The translations under genes were made by a program, and so were the position numbers. From positions 186,001 through 250,000 of the forward strand of contig JAHLMK010000021.1 of NCBI GenBank assembly GCA_019915135.1: a stretch of 64,000 bases of DNA. Reading direction: 5' to 3'. Source of the DNA: Strobilurus pachycystidiatus. Lineage: Eukaryota; Basidiomycota; Agaricomycetes; Agaricales; Physalacriaceae. The notes beneath the pieces were generated by a model. That model was given only the letters and a program-made list of their open reading frames with translations, searched no databases and was not told where the DNA came from. Below are positions 35,184 to 46,200 of this stretch, in pieces (the stretch's first letter is position 1; each line of letters begins with the position of its first letter).

Positions 35184-38100
35184 GTATATAAGCGAAGAAA
35201 TTGAGCAAATCAGACTAGCATCCAAGGAGAGTCTTGAGGCGCATAAGGCTCGTCCGTGGTTTCGTCTGCTCGATTGCAGGGAGGGAAAGGGAGCTTGGGA
35301 AGGAAGAAGGCTGTCAACTTGTCAAGTCCCTCGATCGTATGCACGTGCATGGAGATCCTCCCATCAATCAAACCGGTGGCTGTGCAACGAGTTGTGCTTG
35401 CTGAGCACAAGCTTCCGGCGAGGCCTGGCGCCCCGACACACCCGCGACGCTTGAGCGCCTCCGCTCAGTGCCCATTCCTCAACTCGCCGGGTGTCAAAGA
35501 TGACGGCTGCTGATGAGCTCAAATCTTTTGCACTGCACGGCCAAGATGAGTTCTGTCGATTTGTGCACGGCACCGGCTACCAATCTCCGTCGACGTCCTA
35601 GACAATGCGACGTCGGCATTCCTCGCATGCCATACTGAATACGACATATTGTAAGCCGTCCCTATCTTTATACTGGATGAGCGCTACACAAGTCACCAAA
35701 GTCAGTCAACACGGTCTCCTTCACTTACTACTAATCCAATTACTAGACCTGCTCTTTTTGACTCTTCAATCTCTTGTTCCTGCTGTGTACTGTGTATCTT
35801 CTCGACAGTTCCCGCAATCTTCTCTTAATGCTTGTGGGGAAGACGTTTCCATCGACAGCCTCTTCTTTACTATACTTACTGTTTGCACTTCGAATGGGTG
35901 AGGGCAGATATAGACTCGTCTACAGAAGTCTGGACTCTGGACTCAACGAGCGAAAATCAGGGCCTCAAATCTCAACCCATGTACTTGTGATGTAAGTCAT
36001 TCTTCAATGATAACCGTGTCTGGTTGAATGCGCGTGGGCCGTGTTTTGGCCGTGCTCTATTTCGAGTTACAGAAGATGGTATACTACTTATTTAATCGGG
36101 CGCTCGTGTGGCACCGCTGTTGTTCAGCATAGTGGTGGGCGCCGATATGGGCCTTGGCATCCGCCAAGTCGTCTTGCGTAGGTGACCGGTCGTTGTTTCA
36201 GGGTATGCTTATATGTTCTCGCTATCCTAGTACCCACTTGAACGCAGCTCACCAGATCCAAAAGATCAAACCCAGAAGTAGGAGCTGCTTTTGTTACGCC
36301 ACTCCCAGGCTCCGCCTCAGTAATCTTATCTAACCAACACAACAGATTGTCAAAATTTGACTGAGATGACCTGCGGGTACTATATTTCAAGGGTATGCAT
36401 ACATTTCTTTCTTTTCAGCCTGTATTGAACTTGACTCAGCTCACCAGATCTGAACTGAGTGTTCGAGGGCTTAATTTACGCAGCTTTCAGACACTGCCAC
36501 ACGGATCTTATTCAACCACTTCGACAGATTGTCAGAACCCGTCTAAGTACTACTAGTATAAAACAGGCCTCGCCATAAGCAGACTTGCACGGTCATCATG
36601 CTTTCGTATGCCCATCTCAAGTATCGGAGCGCCCGAGCTTTACGGACGTAGCCCATGGGGCTAGAATACTGCCTGAATCTCCATACCAAGTGATTTAGGT
36701 TCATGGGAAGGTACGCCCGCGTGCGCGTGTACGTGAGTTTCCAGACTTTCTTTCCTCAGTCCTTCCTCTTCCGTCGGATGCTCAACCTTCAGCCAATATC
36801 TGATTGGCCTCCCAGTCAACGCGTTGGTCAGAAGTTTCGCTGAGAATACTCCAGCGGACATCTAATCTACTGCACTGATGCCATACTAGATCAGCGGAGA
36901 GTTCTAACGGCGGTTCAACGTCTCTCGCCCGCGTCTTCAAACCACGCTTGGCAATGCCCTACGCATCCTGATTCCTCACCATCGTGATGGTTGCGCGACT
37001 CGGAGTAGCTAGTTGCGGTCCCCAAATTGGGACTTGAAAATTCCTCGACTCAGACTTACTCCTGACATTCCAGCAGGCTATGAGCCTCGATCGCAAGGGG
37101 CGGCACGACGATATGCGTCTCTTTCACTACTACTATAAAGACGGAATTTTTGGGTCAAGTCGAGCCTCTGACAAGTCGCAAACGAAGGCTGTATATCTCG
37201 AGGCAACCAGCCGCAATCGATGGATCCAAAGTTGGGTCTACCAATATTGAGGATTAAATTCTGTACAATAGATGACGAACTAGAGGATGCAGGGCTATCA
37301 AGCTGGTATCGGAGTAAGCTGAGGAAAGTCAGGCGGAAGCATTTTTGAGTCAAGGTCTGATCATCAGTCCTCATCAAGTTAGGATCTCCGATACGAAGCC
37401 GTTGAACCGACAACAGTATCATCATAACACCATGGAGCTTGATTTGGTGTTCTCGATTTTGATTTTGCCTTCACCTCCGCAAGTACGTACTTTTCCAATG
37501 AGGAGGAGATTCGTCGGTCGATCAAGTTGGCGGGAAATATTCAATTATTGAATACCTGGCCTCACCTAGACTCGTTCCCGTCCTTTCCCGGTTGGAACAA
37601 GACTCTGGGGCCTGCGAGGGCATAGAGAAATTACAGTCTTCATGACTCTCGGCCCGGGGCCCAACTGATGGTTTATTGATGGCCATCAGTGATTGCCTCT
37701 ACAACTTCGCTTCCCTCCAAAGCCTGGGCCACTCCAAGACATTGCAAGCGTTGTGATTTTGACTGCGAATTTGATGCAGCCGGATTGAAGTGGCTCAATC
37801 AGCAGCGTCAACGGTGCCAGACTGACGCGACCATGACCGAATACTTACTCGAGGCTGGGTCAAGAACAACGCCAGGTATCACGCGACTCGGAGGTTAATC
37901 ATAATTGTCGAATGGAGTGTTCATTGTGACATCCTGCTGGGCGGCATCCATACAAGTCTCATCTCGTATCCGTGCCCACAGTAAAGTGAATCGACATGAA
38001 CTTACATACCATCGCGAAACGTTCACCCATGATTCAGGCCGTCTCTGCGATCGTGCACCGCGCGAGCAACATGGGTGAACTAGGTACGCTAACCAATGGG

Positions 38101-39173
38101 ACCTTTGCGGTAGACGAGGACGAGTCTGGCCGTCTGGTCCGGACGAAGATCAGGTTCACGAGACTCGAGAACAATGTCGAGAACCACCAGCCCATCAGAC
38201 CACTACTAGGAATCCCTACACTTACTTGTGTCTACGCTGGGCACTGACGAGTTGGTCGGCCATATGGTGCCGCTCGTTGCGCCGCATGTTATCGCGATTC
38301 GCAGCGGAGGACATTTTCACATCGACGGCAGAGCCTGCGACATCAGTCATCTGATGCCTCCAAGACATTGCAGACTCGTCGCAGTAAGTAAGTATCGAGG
38401 TACCAGGCTTCACGAACCGTCGGTCGCCCGCGAGACCGTTCGTCGTTGACTAAGATGAAAGGCCAGACGGTAAATGCGATTGCCCGAGACATATAGAAAG
38501 GAAAACCCCCATAGCCTATTCCGCGGAGGCAACCATGGCGCTTGCGGCACGTTGCTTGCTGAGAGTACAGAGCCTTTTTTGGTCAGGGCTCAAGTCAGGA
38601 GAAAGCCGAATACTTTTGCATGGCCTACTGACCTTGGCACAGACGCCTCGGAACCTGAAAGTTGACAGATAGAAGGGTGTTGGTACTGGATTAAGTACAT
38701 TCCGACAACGGAAATCCCAGCTTCGTGATTCACGAGCTAGAGCCTGGTTTGTGTTTTCGGAGCGCGTCCCAAAATGGGTTCAACTCCAACAAACAAAGCC
38801 TCGTAACAAGTTTAGTTCCGAGCGTTTCATCAACCATCAATGTTCTGATCAATCCATCCTGTGAGGCCGGTGTTTGCACATCTCTACAACCTCTCGGACT
38901 ATTGGTTCTGTCTACTCGACAACGCAAGATCTAGGCGCATGGGGCACAGAAAACACTGGGCGCGGATCTGGCCCGCGAACTACATAAGAAGGTGGCCTTT
39001 CAGGCAGAGATTCTCTACTCCCAGAGATCGAGTTCGCTCGTCACCGCTGCTGAACGCCTTCTATCTCTCTGCCCCTCCACAACATCCTCCCACCTTTTTA
39101 TTATCGTGGGTTGTCCTTTCTGACGTATCTACTATATTATACTGATATCTTTGACACTCTTAGATTCCTCCAA
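35184..39173. other. 4 kb gene-poor region with decayed repeats
   Basis: No intact gene recognised. Apart from the 36201-36570 duplication it holds isolated frames: 36661-36861 on the minus strand (MSAGVFSAKLLTNALTGRPIRYWLKVEHPTEEEG...), and 37996-38247 and 38228-38449 on the plus strand (GTDELVGHMVPLVAPHVIAIRSGGHFHIDGRACDISHLMPPRHC). They look protein-like but are unassigned and probably remnants. The last few hundred bases before 39174 are the promoter of the halogenase-like gene. Confidence 0.45.
36201..36570. repeat. Diverged tandem duplication, period about 190 bp
   Basis: Two units start at gggtatgc (36201 and 36391). Both share ctcagctcaccagatc or cgcagctcaccagatc, then a cacagattgtcaaaa or cgacagattgtcagaa segment. 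On the minus strand both copies read (F/S)DNL..WL(D/N)KI, so the unit may derive from a coding exon; the second copy contains stops. Confidence 0.6.
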
Positions 39174-41088
39174 ATGGCTATTGAGGCTATCCGTCACTTC
39201 ACTGACCTCCGAAGCCAGTACCCAGAGCTCTCGGACTCGCAGCTGCTTAATTCCAACAACAAAACCGACTTCACCGGTACAGCCGACGTTGTCGTCGCCG
39301 GTGCTGGCATTCTTGTTGTGATATGCCATTCGTCTCAAAAACATCTCGCCCGACCTGAAGATCGAGGTTTTCGAGAAGAGCCTTGCGCCGTGTCAGAAGA
39401 TCGGTGAATCCACGCTCTCCCCCTTCTCCACCTTCACCACCGGCGATGTCCTCAACTTCGACTACCTCCTTCGTCTGTTCGGCCTGAAAGATGGCATCCA
39501 ATTCTATTCTATCGACCAAGAAGGTCGCGAGGTCACTGCACAGGATATCGGCGGGCTCGATATCTCATTCCAGCTCGACCGGCGCATGTCGGAGCTCTTC
39601 TTCACCATGTGGGCGCAGCACCTCGGTATCAACGTGTACCACGGCGTCGCAGTGGACTTCGAGATCCCAGAGGGCGGCGCAATCACCTCCGATCTGAGCC
39701 TCGACAACCTGTCTCTCAAGGGAGTTGACATGCCTGTCCGGTCCTTCACCACCCCAAAAGTTCTCTTGAAGGACGCATCCAACACCATCGGCAACACCGT
39801 CAATGCGCGCTTCGTCTGCGATGCCTCTGGCTTCTCTCGCCGCCTAACGGGCAAATTCGGCCCTCGGGAGAAGTTCGAGGGCTCGTGGAACACCGACGCG
39901 TACTGGACGTACTTCCGCGAGAAGGACGTCAGCATCGTGGAGGACCGACTGCTGGGCTGGAACTACCCAGCCACCAAGCATCTCTGCTTTCCCGAGGGCT
40001 GGGGATGGTTCATCGGGCTCATCTCGTGGGAGCCTTCGCCGCTCGTCAACCTGATGGACTTGGTCGCCCACTTCATCGCCCACGCCGCCGCCGGCATCCC
40101 CGCGAACGAGGTCCCCTGCACCCGCGCTCTGTCCAAGATGTTCGACTGCCCCTACGAGTTCATCCACTCGATCGGTTGGGCTGTGCGCAACGACTTTGTC
40201 CTGCCCAAGGACTTGTCCGAGTACGGCACGGGCGAAGGCGAGCAGAAGTTCAACTTCTTCAAGAAGCGCTACCCGACCATCGACAAGCTGCTGTCTAACA
40301 GCTACGAGGTCCTGCCGAACTACTATGGCAAGAGCACTTACTTCGTGAAGAAGGGGTTGGCGTACCGCAGTCCCGTCGCTGCAGGCGAAGGGTGGCTGGC
40401 TGTCGGCAACACTGCGGGCTTCACCAACCCACTGATTTCTCCGGGCATCAACGCGGGCATTTCTGGATCTTGGACCGCGGCCAACCTGACGGCGGAGGTG
40501 CTCGCTGCGCCACCGCAGGAGGCGAGGGCTGTCATGATGGCGGTGGCTCAGAAGCATCAGGCCTTCATGCACGACTTTGCGCTGCCGTGTCTGTACAACA
40601 TGAACCGTATCTGGTACAATTCGTTCCGCGACCACCGCCTGTTCGAGGCGGTCGTGAAGACGATCTGGGCCTGCTGTTTCAAAGAGGTGGATGACCATTA
40701 CTACGGCACGCGGCAGGTGTACTCGGAAGACGACTCGAAGTGGATGCTGGGGTCTGGGAACGACGACTTCCGGGCCATGGCCGCCGAGGTGATAGGTGTT
40801 CTCGATGGGCCCAACGCCGGCGCGCCTCCGTCAGAGGAAGAGGTGGAGAAGGTACTTGCAATTACGGGGCGGGTTGTGGCGGAGCGGACTGGGAACTGGC
40901 CCCAGAACCACTGGGGCAGGTGGTTCAGGCAGTATGATGACAAGCTGCAGAAGTCGGCGACCAAGAAGACTCGCGATGCGGGCTTCCTGGTGGAGGCAAA
41001 GAAGTGCCATGTCTGCGATTACTTCGTGCACAACCGCGCAACTATGTGCCCGATCTGTGGAGAGAAGGATGTATGGACGCGCTCTTAG
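39174..41088 (+). pseudogene. Flavin-dependent halogenase/monooxygenase-like gene, frameshifted in its FAD-binding motif
   Basis: ATG 39174 opens MAIEAIRHFTDLRSQYPELSD and reaches the FAD-binding strand TADVVVAGAGIL. At about 39315-39321 the frame breaks: a TGA at 39319 sits in the downstream frame and the expected GxxYAIRL needs two more bases. From TAT 39322 the gene is open for about 590 codons: YAIRLKNISPDLKIEVFEKSLAPCQKIGESTLSPF, then GWGWFIGLISWE and GEGWLAVGNTAGFTNPLISPGINAG (second FAD contact). It ends in a CHVCDYF...CPICG zinc-ribbon-like tail at TAG 41086-41088. The IGEST motif and overall plan fit tryptophan-halogenase-type flavoproteins, but the WxWxIP motif reads WGWFIG, so halogenation is uncertain. 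No introns are needed. It is a recent pseudogene or a sequencing error. Confidence 0.75.
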
Positions 41089-41515
41089 ACGCGCTTGGTA
41101 AGTTCACCTTTTTTCGGATCGTTCACATTGACTCTCTCTACAGCTTCTATCTACTTACCATCTAGTTCACCCTTAGACTGTTATATACTTTACCTGCAAA
41201 AACGCTGTATTTACTATACAAGACTGTTGTACTTACAGAACCGCTGAATACACGCAACACGGTTGCTCAGATGTGTTTTATTCATGGAGGGAGTCGAGTT
41301 GCACTAGCGCAGGACTGAGAGATAGGAAATCTGACTTGCATAGCATACTAACAATACCACTCATCCTTCAGCTAAGTATCGACTCAGCTTTGCTTGATAA
41401 ATATACTGTCTTTGACGTCAACGACCCCTCCTATCAGCCACGTGTGATCAATCAATGATGATCATCTTGTGGGGCCTTCAAACCAACATTCCCAGGTTGA
41501 CTTTTACCTACCATC
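41089..41515. other. Intergenic between halogenase-like gene and hydrolase
   Basis: 427 bp between two genes on the same strand. It is AT-richer than its neighbours, with no repeat or frame of note. It should hold the halogenase 3' UTR and the hydrolase promoter. Confidence 0.5.
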
Positions 41516-42797
41516 ATGCATCACATTAAAAACGCCCTTCACCGCGACAAAAGCGAGCCCTCCCGGGAGCAGCGGGAGCAGCGGGAGCAGCCCTCGCGCG
41601 AGCAGGCTCATTACGAGCACAGCTCACCCTCCCAGGCGCACCCTCATCACGACAACAGCTCTTCCTCCCCGCGAGGGAGTACCGAGCGTGGCTGGCAAGT
41701 CCTGCCGCAAATACAAGATGCTACGACCTACCCTGACTGGGTCGTTGACGCCCGCGCTGGCGCCGTCATTGTGCGCGTTCATACCCAGGCTCTCTGACAC
41801 ATCCGCTCACAGTCAAGTAGCCCCTTTACCAGACAGCCAACCAGAACAACTCCCTTATCAGGCGTGCTGTAATCGTACTGGCTGGAAAGAACAGAGATCC
41901 GTGGGCCTGTAAGCTGCACATACTCTTCTTCGATATCAGTCGCTGATTGAATCTAGATTGGAGCGCGCTTAACGACACACTGAAGCGTGCTGCCGCTCAT
42001 GATTCGAGCCTGCGTCGCGAAGAAATTTCGATCATGGCCCCTTGCTGGTTCACCGAGCTTGACTTAGCCGCAGGTGCAGCCAAAAGGGGTCAACTCATCT
42101 GGGGCGACTTGACCTGGGTGAGCGGCCACTACAACGCTGGCCCATCTACCGTCGAGAACTTCAGCAGCTACAAAGTTCTCGACGCTCTTGTTGACCACTA
42201 CATGGACCGCTCCATCTACCCCAACCTCAACACCGTGGTTGTCGCTGGCCACTCCGCCGGCGGCCAGATGTGCCAGCGCTATGCTGCTCTGCGCTCCACT
42301 ACCGTCAATGACGACCGTCTGCACTTCTGGGTTGCCAACCCCTCCACGCTCGTGTGGCTCACTACGGACCGCCCCTTGCCTAACCCCTCTTGCGCAGGGG
42401 TGGACAGCTTCAAGTATGGGCTCACCGACAAGATCCCAGGTTATGCGTCCAGAGATCACAAAACTTTGGGTCGGGAAGGTATAGTGCGTCGCTACAGAGG
42501 CAGGAATGTACACTATGCCTGGGGACTGGCAGACACTACCCCTGGCGACACCAAACCCCAGGCCCTGACGCAAGGTCGTTCGCACATTGAACGTGGGCGC
42601 AACTTCGTGGCCATGCTTGAGAATATGGAGGGTGGCATACCTGCCACTCATACTGTCGCCTGGGTCAAGGGTGTTGCGCACGACCACGAAGGAATGATGA
42701 ACAGTGCTCCTGGAATTGAGAAGGTGAACCACCATCTACTTCGATGTCACATAGTGGCGTTCTAACAAGTCTTCAGATCCTCAAATACCGTGTCTGA
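41516..42797 (+). CDS. Alpha/beta hydrolase
   Basis: Four exons (41516-41770, 41821-41908, 41957-42723, 42777-42797) give 376 residues with a consistent frame. The N-terminus (MHHIKNALHRDKSEPS) has no signal peptide and carries a low-complexity Arg/Glu/Gln and His/Ser stretch with a triple REQ repeat. The core starts with AVIPLYQTANQNNSLIRRAVIVLAGKNRDPWAYWSALNDTLKRAA. The nucleophile elbow GHSAGG is at 42247-42264 (NTVVVAGHSAGGQMCQRYAALR), and a later VAHDHEGMMNS supplies a plausible catalytic His. The last exon is tiny and ends ILKYRV before TGA 42795-42797. The substrate is unknown. Related fungal proteins are annotated as hypothetical or alpha/beta hydrolase. It lies 427 bp downstream of the halogenase-like gene on the same strand. 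Confidence 0.82.
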
Positions 42798-43264
42798 TTT
42801 TGAAGGATATCGTTAGAAGAATTGTCTTGTGTGTAACCTGTAAACAACTAAACGACTGCGAAACTATTTTCACCACCTATTGCTGATGCGGTTCGGAACG
42901 GCTGCCAAACGAATCGTCATACTTGGTGACGACAAGAAAGTACGGGTTATTTGGTTCAGGTTTGGTTCGTCGCAATTGTGTGAGGTAAAGCGATCAGAAT
43001 AAGGGTTCCCTTCAAAACGCCACACTGAAATAACCCATTCCACATCCAACTCGTCCAAAATTTGAAGGTGTGTTTATCATTGCACGACGTTCTACATCCG
43101 ATACATTTCATTCCCCGTAAGCGGAATATATGACATGCCTTGCTCTTGTTCTGTGTCTCAGCACTGATAGCACTCGCAGAACATCTAGAATATGTACAGT
43201 AATGTGATTGTACACCATTCGTGGCGTGCGAACTTTGTTCCACTACAAATCCGGTGAAACGCGG
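42798..43264. other. Intergenic, convergent 3' ends
   Basis: 467 bp between the 3' ends of the hydrolase and LAA1 genes. Nothing recognised. Confidence 0.5.
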
Positions 43265-46200
43265 TTAGAACGACCGCAATGAGATCTGAGGCTTCATCGC
43301 TCCCGTGGCCTGGGCGCCAGCACCTCCGCCTAAAGCGCGCCGCACAGAACTCTCCAGTAGTTCCCGAGTCGTAGGGTCCAGCTTTCCAGCCGCTTCTTTG
43401 AACGCCAAAGGCGATGATGTCGCGAATGACAAAAGCTGGGCAATACTCTGTGACACCACTGGTGAGGGCGTGCTTTGCGAGTTGGTCAAGAGCAGAGTAA
43501 TCGTTGGTAGAAGAACGCCCAGTAATCGGGTTTCTAAGAAGACATGTTAGCTTGCGCGATTACGAACAGCCAACGGACATACTGTGATCTTCTGCGATGG
43601 ATGCAAAGAATGCAGAGAATGCTTTCCATACCTCGCCAATAGCGGCAGCATGGTGCTCCTGGATTGAGCCATCGTTCACGGAGGGAGCCATCTTCGCGAT
43701 GTATTCAATCAGACTGGGTATCAGCAGTCGAGCACATTGTCTGAGCACAGGGTTCCCGGTGGCGGACGCCGTGATCAAGGTTTTCGCACAGTGGGCCGCG
43801 GTCAACGTCATCTAAGGAGAATGACATTAGAGACGGGGAGCATGAGTTGAAAACGGACCAACCTCGCTGGCATCGAGCAATTTCTGGGATATCAAAAAGC
43901 AGCAGTGTTCCAGAACCGGTTGCCCTATTTGAACGTTGGCGGGTATCACCGTCAAGATGAGGACAGCCGCAAGCAGGTTGTTCTTGATCTTCTTTGTTGA
44001 GATGAGGCCATCGCGACCGCGCATGCCGTCGATATTGAGAAGGCAGGATGAAATCAATGCATGCACGAGACGGCCATAACGTTCACGAGAATCACGAGCA
44101 GCGGAAGTTGGGAGATCGAGTAAGCCCTTGAGGGACGGCAATGTTGGACCCGCCAAGTCAATTTCGGACGATTCGTCCTTAAGCAAATCTTACAACGACG
44201 ATGAGGGCCCGTGATCCAGTTCAGACGAAGAACTCACCGCTGTAGAGCAGGATGGCAACTCCTCGAATGTCTTCCCTTTGATTGGTGTTGATAGACGCCG
44301 CAATGCTCGTAAAAGCAGAGAAACATGTCGTTATCATCTTGATTCGGTCGGCGGTATCGCCTTCTGTTGTATTCCATGAGTAAGAATAAAGATACATCTT
44401 AGAAAAACGCACGGATGACAGGCCCACGAGAAGCAGATGTCGAGTGCTTCAAAAGGTAGGAGCTGATTCTGAGACAGTGGGCGCGAGGAGATGTGTGAGA
44501 GAGGACTTCGATGGCCCTAAAAACAACCGTCAGAGACGAAGGGTTTGGTGAGATCTGTGACACGCACCCGTCGACACTTGAGGACTCTTGCGAAGCCGCA
44601 AAGGCGGAAAGAACTTCGATAAGATGAGTTTGAACGGACGCTGTTTCGGTCATAGCCATGCGGTAGCAGACAGAGATGAACTCGTCGAATATTGTTGGCT
44701 CCATTATGGCTTTACCGGCATACTCGGGCTTAACGAGACACTTCAAGGCGAGTAGCGATCCTGAGACAGCAGATGAGTGCTGAGAGGTGACGGCTGACGA
44801 GTCTGTAGACGATGCCAATGCCTCAAAGACCAGACCGAATATGACAAAGAATAGAATGGCAGGCTCTGTGTGCTGAGCGCCATTGGTCTGGGGCTTCGCG
44901 TCACCCGGTTCTTGACCGCGCATGGCAGCCAAGACATGCGGATCACCAGCCTGCATGCTGGTGGCGACTGCTTGAAGAATAAGAGGCCAAGATTTGGCGT
45001 AATACTACGAGATGATGAGTAACGGAGCACAGAAGCCCATTGGCATATTCAGCTTACAGGCAGCAGGACCTCCTTCCCTAGGCTTGAATAAGTCGAGTCG
45101 AGTGCGACCGAAGAAGTATCGTGCAGGAACTCCGAGTCTGTTCTGATACTGGCGTAATCTCGAAGTGACACAACCCATAGTGTCGCCAGGGTAGAGCGAT
45201 AAGGTTCGACCACCTTTTTCAGATATTCTTGGCGCACACTTGCGACTTCCAGCTCTGCCCAAGCCGAGACGGTGGATATCCTCAGCATGGCAGACGCGTT
45301 GGGACTGAGCTCTCCGGTTTCTCCCAGTTTCACCATTCCAGAGTCTGCGATAACACCATAAGCAAGAGTGGACAGAAGTAGTTGGCAAATAATAGTACCT
45401 TTAGATTGTTCCAAGGCCACCGTTATCAGCTTCAGAATACGTCCCATTCTGCCCACGTCCTTGACGACACCACAACCGACGAAGACGGCACAGGCTTGCA
45501 CCGCTGACGCCAAGATTTCAGGCGTCGAATCAGCCGAGAAGGCAGGCGTAAGGGCAGCAGTGATCGGAGCTTGATGTTGTTCAAGCAAGAGGAGATCGTC
45601 GAAGGCAGGATCGGGAGAAGCAGCGAAGACCTGCAGAGCTACTTCAGTGTGATTGGAAAAGGTGAGAGCAGGAGCCGAACCTCTATAACATCTCGAAGGA
45701 GAACCAATCCTTCAAGACGAATCTCGGTCACATAGGCAGTCGATGCTGTGAACGCCATCTTGATCAGATCAGGGACTCGAGAGGCCAGCAGTCCTTGAGT
45801 CGGTATCCCCTGCTTCTTAGCAAACGGAACATCAAGATGTTCACGTCGACCGCTTTCGGCGACGAGTGTACATATCTGATGCAGACACTGCAAGGCAAAC
45901 AGTTGCGTCCTCCATCTCGATGTAAGATGACCGCGACCTTCCTCGCCACTATCCTGGGTCATACCTACACTCAATGACTCGCCCTCATCGTCCCGCATAT
46001 TCTGGCGAGACGCCGCATCTGCCATTTGTTGAGACGCCGTAGTTCGTGACATGATGCGCTGGCAGAGATCGATCCACGCGGACGGATTGTACACCACCGT
46101 TTGACTGAGCCAGCTGGAGATGACACTCCGCACTCCTTCGACAGACGCGTCGTCATCGAGCATGCTGAAGAGGTTCTCGACGAGCTGGTCTCCACCGAGC

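Noticed and set aside
39844..40698. 284-codon minus-strand frame
   Set aside because: Antisense of the halogenase-like gene in GC-rich coding DNA; its Val/Gly/Arg-rich composition is typical of a shadow frame.
42064..42735. 223-codon minus-strand frame
   Set aside because: Antisense of the alpha/beta hydrolase exon, which carries GHSAGG and consistent splicing.
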